Shown: positions 52,203 to 61,207, counted from the first letter of the stretch. The stretch is 64,000 nt of DNA from Streptomyces sp. QL37 (GCF_002941025.1 NZ_PTJS01000001.1:682001-746000); one strand, 5' to 3'. The notes: generated by a model not told the origin, from the letters alone. A program made the numbers and translations.

Positions 52203-53848
52203 CCGCCCTCCAGTCATCCGACGCCCCCACCTGGCCTGCCGAGTTCGCCGAGCGCTACCGCGCCGCGGGCCACTGGCGCGGTGAGACGTTCGGCGGAGTG
52301 CTGCGCGAGCGGGCCGCCGCGCACCCGGACCGCGTCGCGGTCGTCGACCCGGCCCCCGAGCGGCGTGAATGGACGTACGGCGAGCTGGACGAGCGTGCCT
52401 CCCGGCTGGCCGCCGGGTTCTCCGCGCGCGGCATCTCCGCGGGTGACCGGGTCGTCGTGCAGCTCCCGAACATCGCCGAGTTCATCGAAGTCGTCTTCGC
52501 CCTCTTCCGGATCGGGGCCCTGCCGGTCTACGCGCTCCCCGCGCACCGGGAGACGGAGATCGAGTACTTCTGCTCCTTCACCGAGGCCGTCGCCTATGTG
52601 GTCCCGGACCGGCACGCCGGCTTCGACCACCTCGCGCTCGCGTCGAGGGTCAAGGAGCGTACGCCGACCCTGAAGCACGTCTTCGTCATCGGTTCGCCGG
52701 GTGAGCACACCGCCCTGTCCGAGGTGCCGTGCGCGCCCGCCGGGAGCGGGTACGAGCCGGAGCCGCACGATCTGGCGTTCCTCCAGCTGTCGGGCGGGAC
52801 GACGGGCGTTCCCAAGCTCATCCCCCGTACGCACGACGACTACATCTACTCGCTGCGGGGATCCAACGAGATCTGCGGCGTCGACGGTGACACCCGCTTC
52901 CTCGTCCTGCTCCCCGCCGCGCACAACTTCCCCATGAGCTCCCCGGGCTGGCTCGGAACGCTGTACGCCGGGGGGACCGTGGTCCTGTGCCCCCGCCCCG
53001 ATCCGGCGACGGCGTTCCCGCTCGTGGAAGCCGAACGCGTCACGATGACCGGGATGGTGCCGCCCCTCGCACTGATCTGGACGGAGGCCGGCCCCGGCGC
53101 CGAGCACGACCTGTCGAGCCTGGAGCTGGTCCTGGTCGGCGGCGCCAAGTACAGCGAGGCGGCCGCCCGCAGGCTGGAACCGGCGCTGGGCTGCAAGCTG
53201 ATGCAGGTCTTCGGCATGGCCGAGGGTCTCGTCAACTACACGCGCCTGGACGACGACTACGAGACCGTGGTCACCACGCAGGGCCTGCCGATCTCCGAGG
53301 ACGACGAGGTCCGTGTCGTCGACGACTCGGACGTGGACGTGCCGGAGGGGGGTTTCGGGCACCTGCTGACCCGCGGCCCGTACACGATCCGTGGCTACTG
53401 GCGGGCGCCCGAGCACAACCGGAAGTCCTTCACGGAGGACGGCTTCTACCGCACGGGTGACATCGTGCGCCGCACCCCGACGGGCCACCTGGTCGTCGAG
53501 GGGCGTGCCAAGGACCAGATCAACCGGGGCGGGGAGAAGGTCGCGCCGGAGGAGATCGAGAACATCATCCTCGGTCATCCGTCGGTGCACGACGTGTCCG
53601 TCGTGGGTGTGGCCGACGCGTACCTGGGCGAACGCACCCTGGCCTACGTCATCCTGCGCGACGGCGCCGAGCCGCTGAAGCCGGCCGCGGTCAAACGCCT
53701 CGTGCGTGAGCGCGGGGTCGCCGCGTACAAGGTTCCCGACCTCGTCGAGTTCGTCGAGGCGTTCCCGCAGACCGGGATCGGCAAGGTCAGCAAGAAGGGG
53801 CTGCGTTCCGACGCGGCGCCCGGCCCCGTCGTACCCGATCAGCACTGA
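52199..53848 (+). CDS. entE: 2,3-dihydroxybenzoate-AMP ligase
   Basis: 549-residue stand-alone adenylation enzyme. [21 protein letters not shown] is the P-loop, [16 protein letters not shown] contains the Asn-Phe specificity residues typical of DHB (EntE/DhbE) enzymes, [24 protein letters not shown], and [20 protein letters not shown] with the late catalytic Lys in [10 protein letters not shown]. It forms DHB-AMP and loads the aryl carrier protein. The GTG start overlaps the entC stop. The stop codon lies in a 12-bp tandem repeat. Confidence 0.95.
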   Translation: MTALQSSDAPTWPAEFAERYRAAGHWRGETFGGVLRERAAAHPDRVAVVDPAPERREWTYGELDERASRLAAGFSARGISAGDRVVVQLPNIAEFIEVVFALFRIGALPVYALPAHRETEIEYFCSFTEAVAYVVPDRHAGFDHLALASRVKERTPTLKHVFVIGSPGEHTALSEVPCAPAGSGYEPEPHDLAFLQLSGGTTGVPKLIPRTHDDYIYSLRGSNEICGVDGDTRFLVLLPAAHNFPMSSPGWLGTLYAGGTVVLCPRPDPATAFPLVEAERVTMTGMVPPLALIWTEAGPGAEHDLSSLELVLVGGAKYSEAAARRLEPALGCKLMQVFGMAEGLVNYTRLDDDYETVVTTQGLPISEDDEVRVVDDSDVDVPEGGFGHLLTRGPYTIRGYWRAPEHNRKSFTEDGFYRTGDIVRRTPTGHLVVEGRAKDQINRGGEKVAPEEIENIILGHPSVHDVSVVGVADAYLGERTLAYVILRDGAEPLKPAAVKRLVRERGVAAYKVPDLVEFVEAFPQTGIGKVSKKGLRSDAAPGPVVPDQH

Positions 53849-53872
53849 GATCAGTACTGAGATCAGCACCGA
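53837..53872. repeat. Three tandem copies of a 12-bp unit over the entE stop
   Basis: GATCAGCACTGA (53837-53848), GATCAGTACTGA (53849-53860) and GATCAGCACCGA (53861-53872) follow head to tail. The first copy encodes the last codons of entE (Asp-Gln-His-stop). Being a multiple of three and ending in TGA, copy-number changes would not alter the protein but would change the entE-entB spacing. Confidence 0.9.
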
Positions 53873-53907
53873 GTTCCGCCCCGAGCGGCACCGAAAGGTT
53901 CCACCCC

Positions 53908-54540
53908 ATGGCTCTTCCCGCCATCGCTTCGTACGCACTGCCGACCGAAGCCGAACTGCCCGCGAACCGCGTGGACTGGACCGTCGACCCCACGCGGGCC
54001 GTGCTCCTGGTCCACGACCTGCAGAACCACTTCCTCGGCGCGTTCCCGCCCGGGGAGCAGCCGCTCACCGGCATGCTCGGGAACACCTCCCGGGTCATCG
54101 AGGAGTACCGCCGCCTCGGTGTGCCGGTCGTCTACTCCGTGCAGCGCGGCGGGCAGACGGCCCAGGAGCGCGGTCTCCAGCTCGACTTCTGGGGTCCCGG
54201 TGCGGCCGACGACCCCGACGCGCTGTCGATTCCCGGCTCCGTCGCACCGGCGGACGGCGACACGGTGCTGACCAAGTGGAAGTACAGCGCCTTCGTGCGG
54301 ACCGAACTCGAGTCCCTGCTGCGTGAGTCCGGCCGCGACCAGCTGGTGATCACCGGCGTCTACGCGCACATCGGGGTGCTCATGAGCGCGTGCGACGCGT
54401 GGATGCGCGACATACAGGCCTTCGTGGTCGCCGACGCCGTGGCCGACTTCTCGCGCGAGGACCACGACATGGCTCTGCGCTGGGCCGCCGGCCGCTGCGC
54501 GGTCGTCATATCGACCGACAACCTCCTCAAGGGGGTCTGA
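53908..54540 (+). CDS. entB: Isochorismatase without carrier domain
   Basis: 210 residues, equal to the N-terminal isochorismatase domain of EntB/DhbB. AVLLVHDLQNHFLGAFP (catalytic Asp), YSVQRGGQTAQERGLQLDFWGPG, DTVLTKWKYSAFVRTEL (catalytic Lys) and LVITGVYAHIGVLMSACDAW are the family blocks. It hydrolyses isochorismate to 2,3-dihydro-2,3-DHB and pyruvate. Unlike EntB, it stops before the aryl carrier domain, which is encoded separately just downstream. GAAAGG is the ribosome site. Five bases separate it from the carrier-protein gene. Confidence 0.93.
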   Translation: MALPAIASYALPTEAELPANRVDWTVDPTRAVLLVHDLQNHFLGAFPPGEQPLTGMLGNTSRVIEEYRRLGVPVVYSVQRGGQTAQERGLQLDFWGPGAADDPDALSIPGSVAPADGDTVLTKWKYSAFVRTELESLLRESGRDQLVITGVYAHIGVLMSACDAWMRDIQAFVVADAVADFSREDHDMALRWAAGRCAVVISTDNLLKGV

Positions 54541-54545
54541 ACACC

Positions 54546-54791
54546 GTGACGCTCACCCTTGAACTGATCCGTCACGATGTCGCCGACGCCCTCGGAGAGG
54601 ACCCCGCGGCCATCCCCGGCCCCGCGGCCATCCCCCTCGACGAGAACCTCCTGAACCACGGCATGGAGTCGGTCCGCATCATGTCGCTGCTGGGACGCCG
54701 GCGCCGGAACCACGGTGTCGTGGCGGACTTCGCCGACCTCGCCGAGCAGCCCGCCATCGACGTCTGGGCACCACTGCTGGAGGCCGCGTGA
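54546..54791 (+). CDS. Stand-alone aryl carrier protein
   Basis: 81-residue carrier protein. The phosphopantetheine attachment Ser is S42 in LLNHGMESVRIMSLL, matching the G-x-x-S motif of aryl carrier domains. It holds the DHB thioester made by EntE and donates it to the NRPS. A stretch PAAIPGPAAIP (20-30) looks like an internal duplication in the loop before the Ser helix. It starts at GTG 54546, five bases past entB, and its stop overlaps the NRPS start (GTGA). The phosphopantetheinyl transferase needed for activation is not in the window. Confidence 0.9.
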   Translation: MTLTLELIRHDVADALGEDPAAIPGPAAIPLDENLLNHGMESVRIMSLLGRRRRNHGVVADFADLAEQPAIDVWAPLLEAA

Positions 54792-57700
54792 CCGTCCTGC
54801 TCGGCGACGCGGAAGGGGCCGGGTCGGGTCAGGACGCCCCGCCCGTCGTACTGCCGCTCACCGCCGCCCAGTCCGGCATGTGGTTCGCTCAGTCGCTCGA
54901 TCCGCTCAGCCCGGCGCAGAACACGGCGGAGTGCCTGGAGATCGACGGTCCGCTCGACCCGGAGCTGTTCGCCGCGGCTCTGCGCCGCGTGACCGCCGAG
55001 GCCGACGCCCTGCGCGTGTGCGTCGAGGACACGCCGGAAGGTCCGCGCCAGCGCGTCCTGCCCTCGGTCGGGCTGCCGCTGACCACGCACGATCTGCGGG
55101 AGGCCTCCGACGCGGGCCGGCGGGCCGAGGAATGGATGCGCGCGGACCTCGCCGAGCCCTTCGACCTGGCCACCGGTCCGCCGTTCCGGCACGCCCCCTT
55201 CCGGGTGGGCGAGGAGCGCTGGCTCTGGTACCAGCGCATCCACCACCTGGTCATGGACGGCTTCGGCTACTCGCTCCTCGTACGCCGGACCGCCGAGGTC
55301 TACACGGCGCTCGTGCGGGGGGAGGAGCCCGGGCCCCAGGCCTTCGGGACACTCGCGGATCTGGTCGCCGAGGACGCGGCGTACCGGTCGTCGGAGGCGT
55401 TCACCGCCGACCGCGCCCACTGGGCCGAGGCGTTCGCGGACCGTCCCGAGGTGCCCCGGCTCGGCGGTCGCGGGGCGCTGCCCTCGCGGACGTTCCTCCG
55501 CCGCACCGCCCACCTGGGTCCTGAGGCCACCGAGGGTGTGCGGGACCTGGCCGACCGGCTCCGTGCCTCCTGGCCGGACGTCCTGATCGCCGCCCAGGCG
55601 CTCTACACCTCGCGGGCGACCGGGCGTCAGGAGGTCGTGCTCGGCCTCCCGATGATGGGGCGCATGGGTTCCGTCTCACTGCGGGTGCCGGGCATGGTCA
55701 TGAACGTCCTTCCGCTCCGGCTGGACGTCTCCCCCGACGCCACCTTCGCCGAGCTGGTCCGCCGGGTGGTGCTCGGCGTCCGCGAGGCCCGCCGCCACCA
55801 GCGGTACCGCTACGAGGACATCCGCCGCGATCTGCGGCTCCTCGGGGAGAACCGCGGCCTGGTCGGCCCTCTCGTCAACGTCATGCCCTTCGACTACGAC
55901 GTGGACTTCGCGGGCGCCCCGGCACGGGCGCGGAACCTGTCCGCGGGACCGGTGGACGACCTCACGGTGAACATCTACGACCGGTCCGACGGGCGTGGTC
56001 TGCGCATCGACCACGACGGCAATCCCGCGCTGTACGGGGACGAGGAACTGGCCGCCCACCAGGAGCGCTTCCTGCATCTGGTGGAGCGGCTGAGCCGGGC
56101 CGACCCGCATCTCCCGACAGCCGCGCACGGCATCGCCACCGAGGCCGAGCTCGAACTGGTCGTCCGTACGTTCAACGACACCGAACGGGCTCTGCCGCCC
56201 ACGACGCTGATCGGCCCGATCGAGGCGCGCGCCGCCCGTACCCCTCACGCGACCGCCCTGGTGTACGGCGGCACCTCGCTCACCTACGAGGAGCTGAACA
56301 CCCGGGCCAACCGGCTGGCCCGGCACCTGCGGACACTCGGCGCCCGGCCGGGCGCGGTGGTGGCGGTGTCGGTGCCGCGTTCGGTGGAGCTCGTGGTGTC
56401 GCTGCTCGCCGTGCTGAAGGCGGGGGCCGCGTATCTGCCGCTGGACCCGGACTACCCGGAGCAGCGCCTGGCGTACATGTTGCGGGACGCCGCGCCGGTG
56501 TGCGCGGTGACGGACCGGGCGGGGCGGCTTCCGCACGACACCGGGACGCCCCTGGTGGTACTGGACGGCCTCGACGTCTCGGGGTACCTCTGGGTGAACC
56601 CGTCGCGGCCTCTCACCCCGGCACATCCGGCGTACGTCATCTACACCTCGGGCTCGACGGGCCACCCCAAGGGCGTCGTCGTGTCGCACGGCGCCATCGA
56701 CAACCGGCTGCGGTGGATGCAGAGCGCCTACGGGCTGACCGCGGACGACCGGGTCCTCCAGAAGACACCGTCGTCGTTCGACGTGTCCGTGTGGGAGTTC
56801 TTCTGGCCGCTGCGCCAGGGCGCGGTGCTTGTGGTCGCCGAACCGGGCGGCCACAAGGACCCCGCCCATCTGGCCCGGCTGATCCGCGAACAGTCCGTCA
56901 CCATCTGCCACTTCGTGCCGTCGATGCTCCAGGTCTTCCTCGCGGAGGCGGAGACCGCCGCGTGCGGAAGTCTCCGGACGGTGTTCTGCAGCGGTGAGAC
57001 CCTGCCCCGCGACATCGCCGACTCGTTCGGGCGTGAACTGCCCGGAGCCGAACTGCACAATCTGTACGGCCCCACGGAGGCGGCCGTCGACGTCACCTTC
57101 CACGCGTGCGCGGCGGACGCGACCGGCCCCGTACCGATCGGACGGCCGGTATGGAACACCCGGCTGTACGTGCTCGACGCGGCGCTGCAGCCCTGCCCGC
57201 CGGGAATCACGGGGGAGCTCTACCTGGCAGGCCGTCAGCTCGCCGACCGCTACCTGAACCGTCCGGAGCTGACCGCGTCGCGTTTCGTCGCCGACCCCTT
57301 CGGCCGGCCGGCGGAGCGCATGTACCGCACGGGCGACCTGGCGCACTGGACGGAGCAGGGCGAGGTCGTCCACCTGGGCCGCACCGACGACCAGGTCAAG
57401 CTCCACGGGCAGCGCATCGAGCTCGGCGAGATCGAGACGGCGCTGACGGCCCGGGACGGGGTGGAAGCCGCCCGCGCCCTCGTACGCGAGGACCGGCCGG
57501 GCGAGCAGCGACTGGTCGGCTACATCACCGGCGGCGCCGATCCGGTGGCCGTACGCGCCTCTCTGGCGCGGGAGCTGCCGGAGCACATGGTGCCGGCGGC
57601 GGTGGTGACCCTGGACGCCTTCCCGCTGAGCCCCAACGGCAAGCTGGACCGGCGCGCCCTGCCCGCCCCGGTGTTCGGCGGCGGCGCGGGCGCGCGGCGT

Positions 57701-58720
57701 CCGTCGGACGCGCGCGAGGAGGCCCTGACACGGCTCTTCGCGCAGGTGCTGGACGTCGGACAGGTGGGTCCCGACGACGCGTTCTTCGACCTCGGCGGCA
57801 CGTCACTGCTGGCCGTGCGGCTGGTGGCCCGCGTGCGGGAGGAGTTCGGCGCGGAGCTGACCGTCGGCTCGCTGTTCGAGTCCCCGACCCCGGCCGCGCT
57901 CGCCGCACGGCTGGGTTCCACGGGCCCGGCGTCCGAGGACGCCCTGGACGTCGTACTGCGTCTGCGCGGCGGCGAGGGGCGTACCCCGTTGTTCGCCATC
58001 CACCCGGCGGGCGGAATCGCCTGGTGCTACGCCGGGCTGTCGGCCCGCCTCGGCCCGGAGCAGCCGGTGTACGGCATCCAGGCCCGCGGGCTGGCCGGGG
58101 ACGAGCCGCTGCCGCGCACCCTGGAGGAGGAGGCGTCCGACTACCTCCGGCACATCCGCGCGGTCCAGGAGCACGGCCCCTACCGGCTGCTGGGCTGGTC
58201 CGTCGGCGGGGTGCTGGCGCACACCGTGGCCGTACTGCTCCAGGAGGCGGGCGAGGAGGTCGAGCTGCTCGCGCTGCTGGACTCGTTCCCCGCCGAGCAG
58301 TGGCGGGAGCGGCCGGCGCCCGAGGAGGGCGACGCGCTGACCGCGGTGCTGCGGATGGCGGGCTTCGAGCGCACGCACGAGCGGAACCGTGAGGAGGTGC
58401 TGGCGACGCTGCGCCGGGCGGGGAGCCCGCTCGCCGGGATCGGCGACCGCGCGCTGTCGAGGATCGTCGACATCGTCCCGAACCACGCCCGCATGATGCG
58501 CGAGCACCACCACCGGGGCTACGACGGCGACCTGCTGTTCTTCACGGCCGCCGCCCCGCGTGCGGAGGACTGGCTCACCCGCGAGGCGTGGCGGGCCCAT
58601 GTCACGGGGTCCATCGACAACCACGACCTCGACTGCACCCACCCGCAGCTGATGCGGGAACGCCACCTGGACGACATCGCGGCCGTCCTGGCGGCCCGTC
58701 TGAAGGAGCTGGACGCATGA
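54788..58720 (+). CDS. entF: Single-module NRPS (C-A-PCP-TE), EntF-like, predicted serine-activating
   Basis: 1310 residues. Condensation domain about 20-450 with HHLVMDG at 152-158. Adenylation domain about 470-960: P-loop YTSGSTGHPKG from about 619, FDVSVWEFFWP, HFVPSML, FCSGE, LYGPTEAAVDV, YRTGDL and the catalytic K952 in NGKLD. These pocket segments match EntF, whose known code DVWHFSLVDK means serine. Carrier-protein Ser is S1006 in DLGGTSLL. Thioesterase about 1040-1310 with S1138 in GWSVGG and a closing Asp/His region. It joins DHB to Ser and, by analogy with EntF, oligomerises and releases the lactone. Starts at GTG overlapping the carrier-protein stop. Confidence 0.95.
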   Translation: MTVLLGDAEGAGSGQDAPPVVLPLTAAQSGMWFAQSLDPLSPAQNTAECLEIDGPLDPELFAAALRRVTAEADALRVCVEDTPEGPRQRVLPSVGLPLTTHDLREASDAGRRAEEWMRADLAEPFDLATGPPFRHAPFRVGEERWLWYQRIHHLVMDGFGYSLLVRRTAEVYTALVRGEEPGPQAFGTLADLVAEDAAYRSSEAFTADRAHWAEAFADRPEVPRLGGRGALPSRTFLRRTAHLGPEATEGVRDLADRLRASWPDVLIAAQALYTSRATGRQEVVLGLPMMGRMGSVSLRVPGMVMNVLPLRLDVSPDATFAELVRRVVLGVREARRHQRYRYEDIRRDLRLLGENRGLVGPLVNVMPFDYDVDFAGAPARARNLSAGPVDDLTVNIYDRSDGRGLRIDHDGNPALYGDEELAAHQERFLHLVERLSRADPHLPTAAHGIATEAELELVVRTFNDTERALPPTTLIGPIEARAARTPHATALVYGGTSLTYEELNTRANRLARHLRTLGARPGAVVAVSVPRSVELVVSLLAVLKAGAAYLPLDPDYPEQRLAYMLRDAAPVCAVTDRAGRLPHDTGTPLVVLDGLDVSGYLWVNPSRPLTPAHPAYVIYTSGSTGHPKGVVVSHGAIDNRLRWMQSAYGLTADDRVLQKTPSSFDVSVWEFFWPLRQGAVLVVAEPGGHKDPAHLARLIREQSVTICHFVPSMLQVFLAEAETAACGSLRTVFCSGETLPRDIADSFGRELPGAELHNLYGPTEAAVDVTFHACAADATGPVPIGRPVWNTRLYVLDAALQPCPPGITGELYLAGRQLADRYLNRPELTASRFVADPFGRPAERMYRTGDLAHWTEQGEVVHLGRTDDQVKLHGQRIELGEIETALTARDGVEAARALVREDRPGEQRLVGYITGGADPVAVRASLARELPEHMVPAAVVTLDAFPLSPNGKLDRRALPAPVFGGGAGARRPSDAREEALTRLFAQVLDVGQVGPDDAFFDLGGTSLLAVRLVARVREEFGAELTVGSLFESPTPAALAARLGSTGPASEDALDVVLRLRGGEGRTPLFAIHPAGGIAWCYAGLSARLGPEQPVYGIQARGLAGDEPLPRTLEEEASDYLRHIRAVQEHGPYRLLGWSVGGVLAHTVAVLLQEAGEEVELLALLDSFPAEQWRERPAPEEGDALTAVLRMAGFERTHERNREEVLATLRRAGSPLAGIGDRALSRIVDIVPNHARMMREHHHRGYDGDLLFFTAAAPRAEDWLTREAWRAHVTGSIDNHDLDCTHPQLMRERHLDDIAAVLAARLKELDA

Positions 58721-58908
58721 GCGCGATGAGCGGCCCGTTCGACCCTGGCCCGGAGGGCCGCGCCACGCACCTGGTGCTGGAGAACACCGCCGGTCAGCTG
58801 TCCCTGTGGCCGGTCTGGCGGGAGATCCCGGCAGGGTGGTCCGTACGGTTCGGCCCGGCCCCGCACGAGGCGTGCGCCGCCGCGCTGGTGCCGCCGGGCC
58901 GGGCCTGA
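58717..58908 (+). CDS. MbtH-like protein, short
   Basis: 63 residues. The core LVLENTAGQLSLWPVWREIPAGWSVRFGP matches the MbtH family (N-x-x-x-Q-x-S-x-W-P then P-A-G-W), which activates NRPS adenylation domains. It lacks the usual C-terminal W-T-D-x-R-P end, finishing instead LVPPGRA, and its N-terminus is also unusual, so it may be a decaying or minimal version. The ATG overlaps the NRPS stop (ATGA), and the EntF-like enzyme is the natural partner. An ATG three codons on is another possible start. Confidence 0.87.
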   Translation: MSAMSGPFDPGPEGRATHLVLENTAGQLSLWPVWREIPAGWSVRFGPAPHEACAAALVPPGRA

Positions 58909-58931
58909 GCTCCGGGACGCCGCGTGCGAAG

Positions 58932-59303
58932 TCAGCCTCCGTGGACGGTGAGCCGGTAGCCCTCGGGGCCGGTGAAGGAGAACACCGGCCCGAACGGGCT
59001 GTCCTGCAAAGGGGTGACGTCCTCCGTGCCCGCCGCCACGAGCTGCTCCCGCAGCATCCCGGCGTCCGTCGTCCGCAGCCACAGGGCCACCCCGAGACCG
59101 GGACGCCCGGCGCCGTCCAGGTCGACGCCGGGGAGCGGCTCACGGACGGCGAACGGGATCGGGCTGGTCGCGAAGACAACGGCGTGGGGCGGCGCGGCGG
59201 GGTCCCGTCGCAGCCCGAGCCGCTCCTCGAAGAAGGCGGCCGCGCCGGGCACGTCCTTCACCTGAAGAGCGATGAAGTCGGGGCCTTCGACAGTGGCGGT
59301 CAT
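58932..59303 (-). CDS. VOC family protein
   Basis: 123-residue glyoxalase-fold protein: FIALQVKDVPGAAAFFEERLGL, GLGVALWLRTTDAGMLREQL and FGPVFSFTGPEGYRLTVHGG are the two halves with E in the usual ligand positions. Function is unknown (resistance, isomerase or dioxygenase types exist). ATG 59303 has AGGAGG five bases upstream. It is divergent from a MarR gene, with MarR-type sites between them, so it is probably the repressor's target rather than part of the siderophore operon. Confidence 0.87.
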   Translation of the reverse strand: MTATVEGPDFIALQVKDVPGAAAFFEERLGLRRDPAAPPHAVVFATSPIPFAVREPLPGVDLDGAGRPGLGVALWLRTTDAGMLREQLVAAGTEDVTPLQDSPFGPVFSFTGPEGYRLTVHGG

Positions 59304-59342
59304 GGTTCCTCCTGGGTGACACAACGCCTCGATGTCAGGACT

Positions 59343-59394
59343 TTGACATGCCTGACGATAGGCACCGGTCCCGGGTATGTCAAAATGTTGACAT
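59343..59394. promoter_or_regulatory. MarR-type sites and VOC promoter in the divergent region
   Basis: ATGTCAA (59377-59383) and TTGACAT (59388-59394) form an inverted repeat that runs into the MarR start codon; a further TTTGACATG lies at 59342-59350. On the minus strand TTGACA (59383-59378), 17 bases, TATCGT (59360-59355) is a good promoter for the VOC gene and overlaps the repeat. Binding by the MarR protein would block both directions. Confidence 0.6.
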
Positions 59395-59854
59395 GGAAGA
59401 CCGTGCGCCCGTGCCCGCGCCCCACCCGGCCCAAGACGTCACCGAGCACGTCGGATACCGCCTCAAACGCGCCTCGGCCGCCCTGCGCAACGCCATGGAC
59501 AGGGCCCTGCGCGAGCACGACCTCACCGTCCCGCAGTACTCCTGCCTCGAACTCCTCGACGAGAAGCCCGGCCTGTCCAACGCCGACCTGGCCCGCGGCA
59601 CCTTCGTCACCCGGCAGTCGGCCAATGTGGTCCTGCGCGGCCTCAAGGAAGCCGGACTGATCACGCGGCCGCTCACCACCGAGCACGGACGCGCCCTGCC
59701 CACCCATCTGACCCCCGCCGGGGAACGGCGCCTGCGAGCGGCGCGCGGCGCCGTCTACGCCATCGAGGAACGCATGATCAGGAACATTCCCGAGGGGCGT
59801 CTGACGGCCCTCCTGGCCGACCTCGACACGATGACCGAGGCCCTCGGCGAGTGA
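59393..59854 (+). CDS. MarR family transcriptional regulator
   Basis: 153 residues. The winged helix covers about residues 20-125: VGYRLKRASAALRNAMDRAL, VPQYSCLELLDEKPGLSNADLARGTFVTRQSANVVLRGLKEAGLI and the wing RPLTTEHGRALPTHLTPAGE. ATG 59393 lies within the inverted repeat it probably binds and has no clear Shine-Dalgarno site, so it may be leaderless. The divergent VOC gene is the likely target. There is no sign of a link with iron control. Confidence 0.88.
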   Translation: MEDRAPVPAPHPAQDVTEHVGYRLKRASAALRNAMDRALREHDLTVPQYSCLELLDEKPGLSNADLARGTFVTRQSANVVLRGLKEAGLITRPLTTEHGRALPTHLTPAGERRLRAARGAVYAIEERMIRNIPEGRLTALLADLDTMTEALGE

Positions 59855-59884
59855 CGGGGGACGGTGCGGGCACCGGGCCGCACT

Positions 59885-61144
59885 CTAGGAGCCCAGCAGG
59901 TCCACGAGGCCGTCGACCAGCTCCGTGCGCCAGCACAGATAGTCGTGGCCGCCGTTGAACTCCCGGTAGGAGGCGTCGTCGTAGCCCGCCGCCTCCAGGA
60001 CCTCGCGCAGGCGCCTGGCGGCCGGCAGCGCGACCCACTCCTGCTCGCCGAAGGAGAGCCAGAAGCGGACCGGCAGGCGCGGGGCGCGCGCGATCCGGTC
60101 GGTGAGCCACTGAGCCCGCGGCCCGTCGGGCCACCAGAACGAGCCCGACTGGGCGAGGACGTTGCCGAAGCGGCCGGGCACGGAGAGCGCGGCGTGAGCG
60201 GCCGAGAGACCGCCCAGGCTCTGTCCGGCGACGACCGTACGGGCGGGGTCACCCGTGACCGGGAGCCGGTCCGCCGCCCAGGGGAGCAGCTCGTCGGCGA
60301 GGAAGGCGGCGAACTCCGGGCGGCACGTCAGGTCCGTCCACCTCGTGCCGGCATCCACGGAATCCGGCAGCAGGGCGACGAGCGGCGGGATCCGGCCGTC
60401 GGCGATCAGGTTGTCCAGCAGGTGCGCGAGCCCGAGCCGCGGCTGCCAGTGCTCACCGTCGAGGAGGACGAGGACGGGGAGCTCGGCCGAGTGCCCGGGG
60501 TCCACAGGCGGTTCGTAGAGCCAGACGCGGCGCGTGCCGCCGCCCAGCTTCCCGGTCGGCACCTCGTGGGCGGCCACCCCGCCGCGGGCCACGCCCGGCC
60601 TCGGCTGCCAGTCCTGCCCTCCGGGCGCCCCGGGGAGCTCGGCGTAGGACACCGGCTCACCGTCCCAGCGGCGCGGCAGCGCACGGCCGTTGAGCGGGTC
60701 GTGCCGGCGCTGGGTACGCAGCCACTGCCAGTGGCCGGCCGTGCCGGGCTCCGGGCCGCCACCCTCGTCCACGTAGAAGTCGTAGGTCCCCCGCCAGTCG
60801 TGCCGCAGGCGCAGCGACCAGTGCCAGACGTCGGTACCGGGCACCTGCTCCATGAGGTTGCCCTCGGGCGCGCGGGGATCGCCGAGCTTGTTGGGGAGCA
60901 CCTGTACGGCGCGGGTGTCGGCCGTGCCGCGCCAGAGGAACGTCACCGCCCGGTGATCGGCGCTGCCGTGCGGGTCCGGAGAGACGAGGGGCGTGCCGCT
61001 GTCGACCGCCGCCGCCCAGAACTCCTCGGTCTCCCCCGGCTCCGGAAGCCGGATTCCCGGCTCCCGGAGCCGCGGCACCTCATCCGGGCGCGCGGTCCTC
61101 GGCGGCCGGCGCGGGGTGCCCTGCGGCGGCACCGACGTGATCAC
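59885..61144 (-). CDS. fes: Enterochelin esterase-like protein (Fes type)
   Basis: 419 residues. About 35-190 is the N-terminal beta-sandwich of Fes enzymes (FWAAAVDSGTPLVSPD, VTFLWRGTA, WHWSLRLRHDWRGTYDFYVD); about 215-419 is the alpha/beta-hydrolase esterase domain with VLVLLDGEHW, the nucleophile Ser in AGQSLGG (about residue 307), QSGSFWW and the catalytic His in NGGHDYLCW. Fes cleaves the trilactone of ferric enterobactin inside the cell to release iron. No signal peptide is seen, in agreement. The GTG start has GGAG eight bases upstream. An iron box precedes it. Confidence 0.93.
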   Translation of the reverse strand: MITSVPPQGTPRRPPRTARPDEVPRLREPGIRLPEPGETEEFWAAAVDSGTPLVSPDPHGSADHRAVTFLWRGTADTRAVQVLPNKLGDPRAPEGNLMEQVPGTDVWHWSLRLRHDWRGTYDFYVDEGGGPEPGTAGHWQWLRTQRRHDPLNGRALPRRWDGEPVSYAELPGAPGGQDWQPRPGVARGGVAAHEVPTGKLGGGTRRVWLYEPPVDPGHSAELPVLVLLDGEHWQPRLGLAHLLDNLIADGRIPPLVALLPDSVDAGTRWTDLTCRPEFAAFLADELLPWAADRLPVTGDPARTVVAGQSLGGLSAAHAALSVPGRFGNVLAQSGSFWWPDGPRAQWLTDRIARAPRLPVRFWLSFGEQEWVALPAARRLREVLEAAGYDDASYREFNGGHDYLCWRTELVDGLVDLLGS

Positions 61145-61177
61145 GAGAGGGACTCCGAAGTACGGGGAAAGAAAGAC

Positions 61178-61196
61178 TTAGGGTTACCTTACCTCC
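61178..61196. promoter_or_regulatory. Probable iron box of fes
   Basis: TTAGGGTTACCTTACCTCC, read on the other strand as GGAGGTAAGGTAACCCTAA, agrees with the 19-bp iron box at 13 positions, with the best match in the outer half nearest katE. It lies 34 bases before the fes start, so fes is probably iron-repressed together with the siderophore operon. Confidence 0.7.
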
Positions 61197-61207
61197 CTCG
61201 GGGCCAT

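Noticed and set aside
53837..53872. Minisatellite or CRISPR-like repeat
   Set aside because: Only three 12-bp head-to-tail copies without spacers; better described as a short tandem repeat.
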